Shown here piece after piece: positions 35,269 through 45,033 of a stretch of DNA of 64,000 bases; the first letter of the stretch is position 1; the number at the start of each line of letters is the position of its first letter. The position numbers and the translations under genes were made by a program. The notes beneath the pieces are model-generated. The model was given only the letters and a program-made list of their open reading frames with translations. It had not been told where the DNA came from and did no database searches. Where the stretch lies: assembly GCF_027359415.1 (NCBI RefSeq), contig NZ_CP114780.1, forward strand, positions 1,510,764-1,574,763, written 5' to 3'. The DNA is from Prochlorococcus marinus str. MIT 0918 (lineage in GTDB: Bacteria; Cyanobacteriota; Cyanobacteriia; PCC-6307; Cyanobiaceae).

Positions 35269-36031
35269 TAAATGCTATTAATGTAAGAACAAATGTTTCT
35301 ACTAATATCACTGAAGCTCCATAAGTGTCTCCGGTTTGTCCTCCAAGACAAAAAGCTAGGTAATTAGGAATTAGAATTGCAGGTATAATTCCTATCAAGG
35401 TTATAATTATCAGAAATATCTTGCTATTTTCATCAATATTTATGCTGACTAAATAAGATAGAATGCATGCAATACAAAAAACAGAAGGAATTGATTCTTT
35501 GACATTTCCTCCCCAAGTATCTTGATGGAACTTTGAAAAACCATTGCTATTTATGTATGGATAATTTCCTATTGCTATGATTTGAGAATATCTGCCCCAG
35601 AAACATGCTATTGGAATAGCGTAAATATATAGTAATTTAATTTTATATAATGCTGCTATTTGTAATGCTATATTAATAGTTAATGCCATAACACCTCCTG
35701 CTCCTACTCTGCTATCCTTCATTGCTTCAATAGATTTTTTTTTGCCAGCAGCTATCCCATCTGCTGTATCCATAAGACCATCGAAATGTAATCCTCCTGT
35801 TAGCCATAAATTAATAGATATGGCAATAAAAGGTAGGGATTCATAAGGCCAACCTAAATTAGATAAAAATAATAATATAGATATTTCAAATATCCCAATA
35901 AATAAACCTATGATAGGAGCAAAACGTGCAATTCCTGTGAATTTTGGTTTAACTAATGGGACTTTGGGTAAAATTGTATAAAAGACCCCAGCTCCGACAA
36001 GCTCTCTTAACCAATTAGGTGAAATCAGAAT
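35252..36031 (-). CDS. cobS: Cobalamin synthase (adenosylcobinamide-GDP ribazoletransferase), unusual start
   Basis: CobS, a membrane enzyme, joins adenosylcobinamide-GDP to the lower-ligand riboside in the last steps of cobamide synthesis. The frame contains RFAPIIGLFIG, LTGGLHFDGLMDTADGIAAG with metal-binding aspartates, and several hydrophobic segments. The first ATG (35773) lies within the conserved DGLMDTADG motif and cannot be the true start. The homologous frame continues upstream to a TAA at 36058-36056. Only ATT (36031, 36052) or CTG (36028) codons are available there, so the start at 36031 is approximate. A one-base T-run change would instead link to a TTG at 36066. Confidence 0.82.
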   Translation of the reverse strand: MLISPNWLRELVGAGVFYTILPKVPLVKPKFTGIARFAPIIGLFIGIFEISILLFLSNLGWPYESLPFIAISINLWLTGGLHFDGLMDTADGIAAGKKKSIEAMKDSRVGAGGVMALTINIALQIAALYKIKLLYIYAIPIACFWGRYSQIIAIGNYPYINSNGFSKFHQDTWGGNVKESIPSVFCIACILSYLVSINIDENSKIFLIIITLIGIIPAILIPNYLAFCLGGQTGDTYGASVILVETFVLTLIAFIIPAS

Positions 36032-36087
36032 AAAAAACCTCTTAAAAGAAATAGTTTATATAACAAAGTAGGTTGGAATAAGTTTAA

Positions 36088-37236
<1,149 letters not shown>

Positions 37237-37269
37237 TGTCATTTGCAAAAGTCCATTGATTATTTAGGG

Positions 37270-37413
37270 ATGGTATCGCTTACCTTCGATCTACTTGCTC
37301 AGTTGCCTGAGGCCTATCAAATTTATGCCCCAACGGTTGATGTGCTTCCTTTAATACCACTTCTGTTCTTTTTGCTTGTATTTGTTTGGCAAGCAGCAGT
37401 TGGATTCCGTTAA
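37270..37413 (+). CDS. psbK: Photosystem II reaction centre protein PsbK
   Basis: A 47-residue protein reading [20 protein letters not shown] then [20 protein letters not shown] and QAAVGFR. The mature part [19 protein letters not shown] and the terminal WQAAVGFR are the PsbK hallmarks. The first residues are a short leader that is removed. PsbK is a single-span subunit near CP43. It starts at the ATG at 37270 and ends with TAA at 37411, 33 bases after tgt. Confidence 0.96.
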   Translation: MVSLTFDLLAQLPEAYQIYAPTVDVLPLIPLLFFLLVFVWQAAVGFR

Positions 37414-37521
37414 ATCAGGGATCCTTAATCAAATTTAAGTTTTTTGGGATTGATTTAGTCTGTCCCTCTACTTTTTAGGTGTTATTTTTGCTTTTCTCTG
37501 TAATTTGAGTTAAAGCTAGTT

Positions 37522-38526
37522 TTATATTGGTTGATCTAGTGATAATCCTTCACCAGGTTTATCTACAGCTTTTTCAATTAAGTCAGCCAAAATTAATGCT
37601 CTTGATGCTTGTAGCCCATCTACAGCAGGTTTTTCAAGACCCCTAACACATTGGAGGAAATGTTCGAGTTCTGCATAAAGGGGCTCTATAGAGGTTGTAC
37701 TGACTTCTTCAACAAAACCATCTGTACGATAAAGCAGTTCTCCATGATCTGCTGAATACCATTCATGAGCTCTACGGTGAATATGCAGTGTGTGATTTAA
37801 GAAATCAGTTTCTACTAAGCTTTTTTTACAATGTGCACTTAAACTTCTTATTTTTCTGTGACTCATTTTGCTAGAAGTCAGACTAGCAATTACTCCATTT
37901 TCGAAACCAAGTGTTGCATTTACATAATCCATTGGTCCCTTACTACTGCATCCTCCAACCGCTGCGAGCCTTACAACTGGCGCATTTGCTAATTCAAGAA
38001 CTAAATCCAGATCATGAATCATAAGGTCATACACCACTGATACGTCATTGGCTCTGTCAGCATGAGGGCTATGTCGCCTTGCTTCTAGAACAACTACTTC
38101 TTCATCAGTAACAACTTTTGTTAGTTCTTTAAATGCAGGATTAAATCTTTCAATATGACCTACTTGAAGCAAACAATTAGCATTATTTGAGGCGTCTATG
38201 AGTTCTGAAGCTTCTTGTTGATTAGCTGCTATAGGTTTTTCTATAAGGACATGCTTGCCTGCTTTTAAACAATTTAGACCCACTTTGTGATGCAACAAAG
38301 TGGGTACGGCAATGCAGACTGCCTCGACTTCTTCTATTAGATCCTCATAGTTTTCGAACCATGAGCAATTAAATTGTTCTTTTGCTAAGTTCCCTCTCTC
38401 AGGATCCAAGTCTGCTACACCAACAAGCTCAGCGTCTTTAAGAAGACTTAAAACCCTTGCATGGTGCCAACCCATGTTTCCTATACCAATCACCCCAACC
38501 TTTACAGGAATCATGATGGGGTTCAT
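37522..38526 (-). CDS. Gfo/Idh/MocA-family oxidoreductase
   Basis: A 334-residue NAD(P)-dependent dehydrogenase. The Rossmann motif GVIGIGNMGWHHARVL lies at about residues 10-25. The catalytic lysine sits in the family motif HVLIEKPIA at about residue 92, and DLMIHDLDLVLEL gives the second active-site segment. Members oxidise or reduce sugars and related molecules; the substrate here cannot be told. Two nearby ATG codons (38526 and 38514) are both possible starts. It follows the CorC-like gene on the same strand with a 36-base gap. Confidence 0.88.
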   Translation of the reverse strand: MNPIMIPVKVGVIGIGNMGWHHARVLSLLKDAELVGVADLDPERGNLAKEQFNCSWFENYEDLIEEVEAVCIAVPTLLHHKVGLNCLKAGKHVLIEKPIAANQQEASELIDASNNANCLLQVGHIERFNPAFKELTKVVTDEEVVVLEARRHSPHADRANDVSVVYDLMIHDLDLVLELANAPVVRLAAVGGCSSKGPMDYVNATLGFENGVIASLTSSKMSHRKIRSLSAHCKKSLVETDFLNHTLHIHRRAHEWYSADHGELLYRTDGFVEEVSTTSIEPLYAELEHFLQCVRGLEKPAVDGLQASRALILADLIEKAVDKPGEGLSLDQPI

Positions 38527-38562
38527 TGCAAAAACTTCATATTCATTAAATGAGAATATCCT

Positions 38563-39849
38563 TTATGTTTCTTCTTTTGAAGCTTTTTCAGGCAAGATTA
38601 TCTTTACTGTCTCAATCTTAGGACCTTTCATTGAAGTGATTTCAAAATATATTTCATTATCAATAAGAAAATCCCTCTTGGCGGGTACTTCTTGAAATTT
38701 TTCAAGAAGAAAGCCTGCAATTGTATGGTAATTATTTGATTCAGGAATTTGAAGGTGCAATTGACGGTTTATTTCAATAAGTTCTAAGTTCCCTGCTGAA
38801 AGCCATTTATTTGGATTTGAATCAATTTGTTTGAGAAAAGGATCTTTTTTTCCTTGATCTATCTCGTCTCCAACAATTTCACCAGTTAAATCTGCAGATG
38901 TAATTAGACCTTCTGTACCACCATGTTCATCTACAACTAATAAAAATGGGCTCCCACTTTTTATTAATGGAAGGACTTTATCTAAGGTGCAAGTCTCAAG
39001 AACCTTAGGGACAGGATTTATATAGTTATTCAATGGTGTGTCGAGTTGCATAGCCCCTTTTGCTATTGGGTCTGCTAATTGACGGAGATCTAAAACTCCC
39101 AGAACATCATCAAGAGATTTCCCTGTAACTAAAAAACGAGCATGCCTACTTAAATGGACTTCTTTCATTAAGTCAGAGAATTTTACTGTATCTGGAAGAG
39201 TCACCATCCCTGAACGAGGAACCATAATCTCTCTGACTTGTGTGTCCCGAAGAGCAAATACCCCTTCTAAAATATTTTTTTCATCAGGTCTTAGTCCGGT
39301 TACCCCTCCTGATTCTATAAGAGTTTCTAGTTCACCTGCGGATAACGCTGATGCAAGTGAGTCCCATTTATTATTTAGTCCAACTACCTTCAGCAAAGAA
39401 GAAGCAATCTTTTCTAATAAAAAAAGCAAAGGTGAAATGGCTTGAATTATTCCTTCAAGTAGTGGAGCTAGATATAGAGCTGCTGATTCAGGTCGATTTA
39501 GAACAATTGCTTTAGGCACTAATCCAGCAATTATTGTTGTTAGTACTACTACAATTAAAAAAAGGCTGAGATTCCATATAAGTGCATTTTGGTTTTCCAA
39601 TGACCACCAAATATTACTTAGATTATTTAATAACCATCCAAGACTTACCAGGGCAACAGTTATTCCTAACTGCGCCACTATTAACACTTTCCTAAGCCTT
39701 CTTTGTAATCTTTGAACAGAACTAGCTCTAGCTTCTTTCTCCTTTATCAGCTTGGCTACTCGACTAGGCCTGATGCGAAGAATAGCTAATTCTCCTGCAG
39801 CAAAAAAAGCTGTTAAGGCAATGATTATGCCAAGGAGGAGAAACTGCAT
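38563..39849 (-). CDS. CorC/HlyC-family transporter (DUF21, CBS and CorC_HlyC domains)
   Basis: A 428-residue membrane protein. The N-terminal DUF21 domain has about four hydrophobic segments (residues 1-165). A CBS pair follows (residues about 200-330: EIMVPRSGMVTLPDT and the LLVVDEHGGTEGLITSADL motif), and a CorC_HlyC domain lies at the C-terminus. Related proteins are linked to magnesium or cobalt efflux and were once called hemolysins. The ion is unknown here. It lies next to tRNA-Met. Confidence 0.9.
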   Translation of the reverse strand: MQFLLLGIIIALTAFFAAGELAILRIRPSRVAKLIKEKEARASSVQRLQRRLRKVLIVAQLGITVALVSLGWLLNNLSNIWWSLENQNALIWNLSLFLIVVVLTTIIAGLVPKAIVLNRPESAALYLAPLLEGIIQAISPLLFLLEKIASSLLKVVGLNNKWDSLASALSAGELETLIESGGVTGLRPDEKNILEGVFALRDTQVREIMVPRSGMVTLPDTVKFSDLMKEVHLSRHARFLVTGKSLDDVLGVLDLRQLADPIAKGAMQLDTPLNNYINPVPKVLETCTLDKVLPLIKSGSPFLLVVDEHGGTEGLITSADLTGEIVGDEIDQGKKDPFLKQIDSNPNKWLSAGNLELIEINRQLHLQIPESNNYHTIAGFLLEKFQEVPAKRDFLIDNEIYFEITSMKGPKIETVKIILPEKASKEET

Positions 39850-39863
39850 TAATTAAGTTGCAA

Positions 39864-39936
39864 TGGGGGTGGCGAGGATCGAACTCGCCTAAGGCGAATT
39901 ATGAGTTCGCTGCATTCACCAGATTGCTACACCCCC
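39864..39936 (-). tRNA. tRNA-Met (CAU), probably elongator
   Basis: A 73-nt cloverleaf with acceptor GGGGGTG/CACCCCC and discriminator A. The anticodon stem GCGAA/TTCGC encloses loop CTCATAA with anticodon CAT, and the T-arm holds GTTCGATCC. The fully paired first acceptor position excludes initiator tRNA, which has an unpaired 1-72. An isoleucine tRNA with lysidine-modified CAU cannot be wholly excluded, but its overall sequence differs from the one I recall. Confidence 0.92.
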
Positions 39937-40049
39937 AGGGGAAATAAATTTTTAAAAAGGTCTTTGGTGAATTTAAGGCCTTTCAAGGAATAATAATTAA
40001 AAGCTAAGAGGATTAGACAAGTCAATCCTTCAAAGATGTAATTTCCCAA

Positions 40050-40631
40050 ATGAATTTGCTTTTAAAATCGAATAAAAAATCACGTGACAGGTTACTAAAT
40101 CTAATTGCAACTAATGCCTATCGACAAGGAGAATTTACTCTTGCTTCTGGTAAGAAGAGTAATCATTATGTAAATTGCAAGCCTGTAAGTTTGAGTGGCG
40201 AAGGCCTTTTATTGTTAAGCAATATGATGCTTGAAAGAATTGATCCTGATGCAATCGCAGTTGCTGGAGTGACTTTAGGTGGTGACCCTTTGGTTAGTGC
40301 AGTAGCAATGGCAGCCGTAATGGAGGGTAGGTCCCTTGATGCTTTGATTGTGAGGAAGGAGCCCAAGGGGTATGGTACAGCTGCTTGGCTTGAGGGCCCT
40401 TTACCTCCTAAAGGAACATTGATAACTGTTTTGGAGGATGTTGTTACAACCGGAGCTTCTTCTTTGAAAGCAGTTAATCAATTACTAGAAGCTGGTTATA
40501 TCGTCAAAAGTATTGTTTGTATTGTGAATCGCCAAGAAGGTGGTGAAATGGAAATTAAAAAAGGAGGATTGGAGTTGAAGAGTCTTTTTTGCTTAGATGA
40601 AGTGTCAAAAAAGTATAAAGAACTTTCGTAG
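40050..40631 (+). CDS. pyrE: Orotate phosphoribosyltransferase
   Basis: PyrE converts orotate and PRPP to OMP in pyrimidine synthesis. The 193-residue protein has the orotate-binding [16 protein letters not shown] region and the PRPP motif [33 protein letters not shown] is also typical. Its stop overlaps the start of the YgfZ-like gene by one base (TAGTG), suggesting translational coupling. Confidence 0.96.
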   Translation: MNLLLKSNKKSRDRLLNLIATNAYRQGEFTLASGKKSNHYVNCKPVSLSGEGLLLLSNMMLERIDPDAIAVAGVTLGGDPLVSAVAMAAVMEGRSLDALIVRKEPKGYGTAAWLEGPLPPKGTLITVLEDVVTTGASSLKAVNQLLEAGYIVKSIVCIVNRQEGGEMEIKKGGLELKSLFCLDEVSKKYKELS

Positions 40632-41464
40632 TGACTTTGTTCCAAGATAAGTTCTGGGATTTATCTTTGCCTCTATACAAAATAGAGGGGAAAGATAGTA
40701 GAAAGTTTCTTCAAGGACAAACTACTGCTGATTTATTAAGTATAGAAGAAGGAACTTTTGTTAGGTCATGTTGGCTTTCACCAACTGGAAGAGTTAAATC
40801 ATTGCTTGAGATTCAGCTGATCAATGATTGTTTATGTTTTGTTGTTTTAGGAGGTAATGAGAAAGATTTAATTAATGGCTTCAATCATGTAATTTTCCCT
40901 TCCGATCAAGTTGAAATTATATGTGAAGATAATATTCGTAGAATTCAACATATGAGTAATAAAGAGTCATGGAAAGCTTCTAAGACAGAATGGATTTTTA
41001 ATGATCAGAAATTACCTCAATACTTTAATAATCTTAAATCTGCTGATAGTTATTCAGTGAATCTATGGATCATTTATCAAGGTTTTCCTATTGGACTAAA
41101 CTATATGAATGGTACTCATAATCCTTTTGAAATAGGATTGTCTGATCTTGTTAGTCTTGATAAGGGTTGTTATTTAGGTCAAGAAACATTGTCTAAACTT
41201 AAAAACATTGGAAAAGTAAAGTGTGAGTTGAGATTGTTTAAGTCTTTACATGAGTTTCACTCTGGCGATAAATTAATAATTTCTGATCAAAATAGTTCAA
41301 ATCAAAACGCAGGACTTGTTACAAATGTAATAAGATATGATTCTTTATATGTTGGACTTGCTTTGATAAAAAGAAATTATTTATATAGGGAGAAACTTGA
41401 TTTAACTAATGAAATTGGATCTATTGAGGTTATGAATCCAATAGGTTCTAGTTATATTAATTAA
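40631..41464 (+). CDS. ygfZ: YgfZ/GcvT-like folate-binding protein
   Basis: A 277-residue protein of the folate-dependent family related to the glycine-cleavage T-protein. The diagnostic motif KGCYLGQETL (family K-GCYxGQE) with its conserved cysteine is at about residue 178, and the N-terminal GKDSRKFLQGQTTADLLSI matches YgfZ. The family supports iron-sulfur cluster assembly and repair. The start is GTG, coupled to the pyrE stop. Its end overlaps the convergent RecB-like nuclease by four bases. Confidence 0.9.
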   Translation: MTLFQDKFWDLSLPLYKIEGKDSRKFLQGQTTADLLSIEEGTFVRSCWLSPTGRVKSLLEIQLINDCLCFVVLGGNEKDLINGFNHVIFPSDQVEIICEDNIRRIQHMSNKESWKASKTEWIFNDQKLPQYFNNLKSADSYSVNLWIIYQGFPIGLNYMNGTHNPFEIGLSDLVSLDKGCYLGQETLSKLKNIGKVKCELRLFKSLHEFHSGDKLIISDQNSSNQNAGLVTNVIRYDSLYVGLALIKRNYLYREKLDLTNEIGSIEVMNPIGSSYIN

Positions 41465-42924
41465 TTGGAATTAGTTAATAACCACTTTGCTATTTCCCAA
41501 GTTGCAAGACAGTCGTCTTGGTTATAATCTAAAATTTTTTTGCATAGATTTGAAGAGGATTTCCTATTGTAGTTAGAGCTTTCCCATTGCCTCCACCAAA
41601 GCAATGCTTTGGCTCCATCAGCCCCTTCCAATCTCCACTTGAAACCTAGCCACTTTGCAACTGTTTTTAAACTGTAATTACTAATAGGTAATAACCAACT
41701 ATTTTTCAAGCAGGCATGAATATCTATTAGCCTAGTTTTAAGATTCTTTAATTCACTAATGTTTGCACCTTGTCTTTTTGCCATTTGATATATAGCCAGT
41801 GATTCAGTTTCACCATAATGAAGTATTGGCCAATTATAGAAATAATTGATCTTCTGATTGATTTTTCCCCATGTTAAATGTTCTTTATCTTTGTAGAGAT
41901 TTAGTATTGCATGATATTTAGTCTCTTCTAAATCCCAACTTTGGTTATTTCTTATTTTAGCACTAACGAATCCATGGAGAAAATCATGTTGATTATCTGG
42001 ATCTGATTCAATGTCATAAATTAAAACTCCTTTAGTATTTCTAATTTCATTTAATAGAGGGTTTAATGTAATTCTTGTAGGATTTAAATCTATTTGAGAC
42101 TTTGCTTGAAGAATCAGTTGGTGTGCGATAGATTCATGCTGATCTCCATACTTGTTTAATTTACGCGTTAGGAAATAGGGATCTGTTGATGCAAGATCAT
42201 TTACACTTTGAATGCCTATCTCTTGAAGAATATTTTTTCTTTTTGCTCCAATTCCACTGACTTCACTTAGGTCACCTTCTTTAGATGCTGTTTTATTACA
42301 TAATTCTCTCCAGGAACAAAGTGTGCATTTTTTTCTCTCATTAGTTAAAGGAGGAATTGCGATTTGAGTTAAATCTTTTTTTGCTTTGATCAAAGATTCA
42401 AATAACTCACTACGAAGATTTTTTGAAATTAATATGTCTTGTATCTCTAGATTCTTTCTTTTCTTAGAGACTGCAATACCGTGGTTAACTTGTCCTTGCT
42501 GAAATTCCTCAAGCAAATAGGCCCACAATGCAATCGCAAGACGATTTTCTCTTGTAAGTCTGTGACCTTGACGAACAATGATTGGAATATAAGAGTAATT
42601 TCCCCAGCAGCTACTACCTTCAATTCTATAGAGCATTGTTGGATGTCCTTCAAGATATATATCTGTAGGACCTACCCTCCTAAGACGTAATCCAATAACA
42701 CCTATGTCTCCTCGTTGGCATGCCTTTACCCCTTTCCCAGGGGTTGTATTTAGAAATTGTTGGATACTCTTGTATTGATGGTCAAGTTGGAGAGCTCGGT
42801 GAGCTGTCCAGACTTTGTGATGATTTTGCTCATATAGATCTAGCCAAGCTTTCCTTTTGCAGCGTATCCAGCTGAAAAACAAACGATCAGTTATTAAGTT
42901 TCTTTCTAGAATGGGATTAAGCAT
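41461..42924 (-). CDS. TM0106-family RecB-like nuclease with probable Fe-S cluster
   Basis: A 487-residue protein. An N-terminal RecB/Cas4-like nuclease domain carries cysteine C22 (SWIRCKRKAWLDL) and a later trio, C-x2-C-x5-C, in KCTLCSWRELC near residue 200. This spacing recalls Cas4/AddB iron-sulfur clusters. A helix-hairpin-helix-like segment (EVSGIGAKRKNILQEIGI) and a C-terminal RNase H-like exonuclease domain (LIYDIESDPDN, LIDIHACLKN, YNQDDCLATW) follow. No CRISPR genes are nearby, so it is not a Cas4 of a local array. Its function is unknown, but DNA processing is likely. Confidence 0.85.
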   Translation of the reverse strand: MLNPILERNLITDRLFFSWIRCKRKAWLDLYEQNHHKVWTAHRALQLDHQYKSIQQFLNTTPGKGVKACQRGDIGVIGLRLRRVGPTDIYLEGHPTMLYRIEGSSCWGNYSYIPIIVRQGHRLTRENRLAIALWAYLLEEFQQGQVNHGIAVSKKRKNLEIQDILISKNLRSELFESLIKAKKDLTQIAIPPLTNERKKCTLCSWRELCNKTASKEGDLSEVSGIGAKRKNILQEIGIQSVNDLASTDPYFLTRKLNKYGDQHESIAHQLILQAKSQIDLNPTRITLNPLLNEIRNTKGVLIYDIESDPDNQHDFLHGFVSAKIRNNQSWDLEETKYHAILNLYKDKEHLTWGKINQKINYFYNWPILHYGETESLAIYQMAKRQGANISELKNLKTRLIDIHACLKNSWLLPISNYSLKTVAKWLGFKWRLEGADGAKALLWWRQWESSNYNRKSSSNLCKKILDYNQDDCLATWEIAKWLLTNSN

Positions 42925-42974
42925 ATATTGAGATTAATTTGGTTTCTTTTCGCTTGTTTATTTAGTTGATTTTC

Positions 42975-44432
42975 ATGTCTAAGAGCTTTATCAAATTAGA
43001 GGCCGATCCAATCAAGTTTGGAACTGATGGGTGGAGAGGTATCTTAGGTGTTGATATCACTCTAGAAAGGCTTTTATTAGTTGCAGTAGCTGCTTCTCAG
43101 GAAATGGTTTATAGAGCCAATGAAGGCTTAACTAATAAAATTATAATTGGCTATGACAGAAGGTTTTTAGCTTTTGAATTCGCAGAAGCTATTGCTTCTG
43201 CCGTTAGAGGGTGTGATTTGGAGCCTTTGTTGGCTGATACAAGTGTTACAACTCCTTCTTGCAGTTGGGCTGTTGTTGAGAACAATGCTTTAGGAGCATT
43301 GGTAATTACTGCTAGTCACAATCCGCCTGAATGGTTAGGCTTAAAAATTAAAGGTCCTCTTGGTGGTTCAGTTGAAGAAGATTTTACAAAAGCTGTAGAA
43401 GATAGGTTGGTTGCAGGAGGGGTGACAATACCCAAAGAAGGAGAGACCAAACTATTTTCTTGTCGTCGAGAACATCTTATTGGATTAAAAAGAAAAATTG
43501 ATATCCCTTCTTTAATTAAGGGGTTAACTGATATTGGTTTGAAGGTTGTAGTCGATTCTATGCATGGAACTGCGGCAGGTTGTATGAAGGAACTTTTAGG
43601 TGATTCTTCAAGTGATTTGGTTCATGAGATCAGAATGAAACGAGACCCACTTTTTGGAGGAACTTCACCTGAGCCTTTGGCTAAAAACTTGGATGAATTA
43701 ATTAATACTGTGAGATCATTTTCTAGTGCTGGACAACTAGCAATTGGTTTGGCCTTTGATGGTGATGGTGATCGTCTAGCTGCTATAGATGAAGAAGGTA
43801 GATTTTGCAGTTCTCAATTATTAATACCTCTTCTAATTGAACATTTAGCAGGTGTCAGGAAAATTCCTGGTTGCGTAATAAAAACAGTTAGTGGTTCTGA
43901 TTGCATGAGTTTGGTTGCAGAAGATTGGGGTAGAGAGGTGATTGAGAAGCCGGTCGGGTTTAAATATGTTGCGGCAGAAATGCTTCAAAGAAAAGTTTTG
44001 ATTGGAGGAGAAGAATCTGGAGGAATTGGTTTCGGAGATCACATACCAGAAAGAGATGCTTTATATGCTGGTCTACTTTTGTTAGAAGCTATTGTTAATG
44101 GAGGAGAACCTTTAGGCGAGCGTTTGAGTTCTCTACAAAAACGTTTTGGGGAAAGTGCTTACGATCGTGTTGATATTCGTCTTTCTGATGATCAGTCAAG
44201 ACAAAAGATAGAATCAGCACTAGCTACTAAAAAAGATTTTTTAATAGGGGATAGCACTGTCAAGGAAGTCATTTTGTTGGATGGATATAAGTTAAGAATT
44301 GCTGAAAGGCATTGGTTAATGTTTCGCTTCTCTGGGACCGAGCCTTTATTAAGAATTTATTGTGAAGCACCAACAAAACAAGAGGTGGAGAAAAATCTTA
44401 ATTGGGCTATTAATTTCGCTCAGAGAATATGA
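42975..44432 (+). CDS. Phosphoglucomutase/phosphomannomutase
   Basis: A 485-residue alpha-D-phosphohexomutase. It shows KFGTDGWRG, the serine loop VITASHNPPEWLGLK, metal-binding FDGDGDRLAAID, sugar-binding IGGEESGGIGFG and the C-terminal phosphate site FRFSGTEPLLRIY. It may interconvert glucose-1-P and glucose-6-P for glycogen and nucleotide sugars, or mannose phosphates. A TTG at 42966 gives three more residues; I prefer ATG 42975. The stop overlaps rdgB by four bases. Confidence 0.92.
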   Translation: MSKSFIKLEADPIKFGTDGWRGILGVDITLERLLLVAVAASQEMVYRANEGLTNKIIIGYDRRFLAFEFAEAIASAVRGCDLEPLLADTSVTTPSCSWAVVENNALGALVITASHNPPEWLGLKIKGPLGGSVEEDFTKAVEDRLVAGGVTIPKEGETKLFSCRREHLIGLKRKIDIPSLIKGLTDIGLKVVVDSMHGTAAGCMKELLGDSSSDLVHEIRMKRDPLFGGTSPEPLAKNLDELINTVRSFSSAGQLAIGLAFDGDGDRLAAIDEEGRFCSSQLLIPLLIEHLAGVRKIPGCVIKTVSGSDCMSLVAEDWGREVIEKPVGFKYVAAEMLQRKVLIGGEESGGIGFGDHIPERDALYAGLLLLEAIVNGGEPLGERLSSLQKRFGESAYDRVDIRLSDDQSRQKIESALATKKDFLIGDSTVKEVILLDGYKLRIAERHWLMFRFSGTEPLLRIYCEAPTKQEVEKNLNWAINFAQRI

Positions 44433-45031
44433 ATTTAAGGACCTATAGAGACTTCTCCAAACTTGTAATTGCTAGTGCTAATGATGGCAAAATTAATGAA
44501 TTTAAAAACTTTTTATCTAATTTCCCTTTGGTTATTCTTGGTCAGCCTCCTGACTTGAAGGTTCAAGAGACCGGTGTGTCTTTTATGGAAAATGCACGTA
44601 TAAAAGCTTTAGCTGCAGCTTCTGCTACAGGAGAAATTTCTCTTGCTGATGATTCAGGATTAAGTGTTTTGTTTCTAAATGGGGCACCTGGTATTTATTC
44701 TTCTAGGTATGCAAAAAATGATTCTGAAAGAATTAAGAGATTATTGAAAGAATTAGAACTTTGCGATAATAGGAGTGCATATTTTTCTTCTGCACTTTGT
44801 ATTGCTTCTCCTAATAATGAAATTTTAGTTGAAGTAGAAGGGCGTTGTGATGGGGTGATTACAAATCTACCAAGAGGGACAAATGGGTTTGGATATGACC
44901 CTGTTTTTGAGGTTGATGGGACAGGTTTAACTTATGCAGAGATGGAACTTAATCAGAAGGAGGCTTTAGGCCATCGTGGCCGTGCATTTAAAGCATTAAC
45001 ACCTTATTTAAAACGGCTTTTAGATTTATAA
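44429..45031 (+). CDS. rdgB: Non-canonical purine NTP pyrophosphatase (RdgB/HAM1)
   Basis: This enzyme removes ITP, dITP and XTP from the nucleotide pool. The 200-residue protein contains the N-terminal LVIASANDGKINEFKNFL, the catalytic LADDSGLSV, GAPGIYSSRYA and the late GTNGFGYDPVFEV and HRGRAFKAL motifs. It overlaps the upstream phosphohexomutase in ATGA style and is convergent with the carotenoid oxygenase, two bases away. Confidence 0.95.
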   Translation: MNLRTYRDFSKLVIASANDGKINEFKNFLSNFPLVILGQPPDLKVQETGVSFMENARIKALAAASATGEISLADDSGLSVLFLNGAPGIYSSRYAKNDSERIKRLLKELELCDNRSAYFSSALCIASPNNEILVEVEGRCDGVITNLPRGTNGFGYDPVFEVDGTGLTYAEMELNQKEALGHRGRAFKALTPYLKRLLDL

Positions 45032-45033
45032 GT

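Noticed and set aside
35252-35773. cobS as a 173-residue protein starting at the first ATG
   Set aside because: That start cuts through the conserved DGLMDTADG motif. The homologous sequence continues upstream, so the gene is longer.
41461-42924. RecB-like nuclease as a Cas4 of a CRISPR system
   Set aside because: There are no repeat arrays or other cas-like genes in the window, and the fused RNase H-like domain is not a Cas4 feature.
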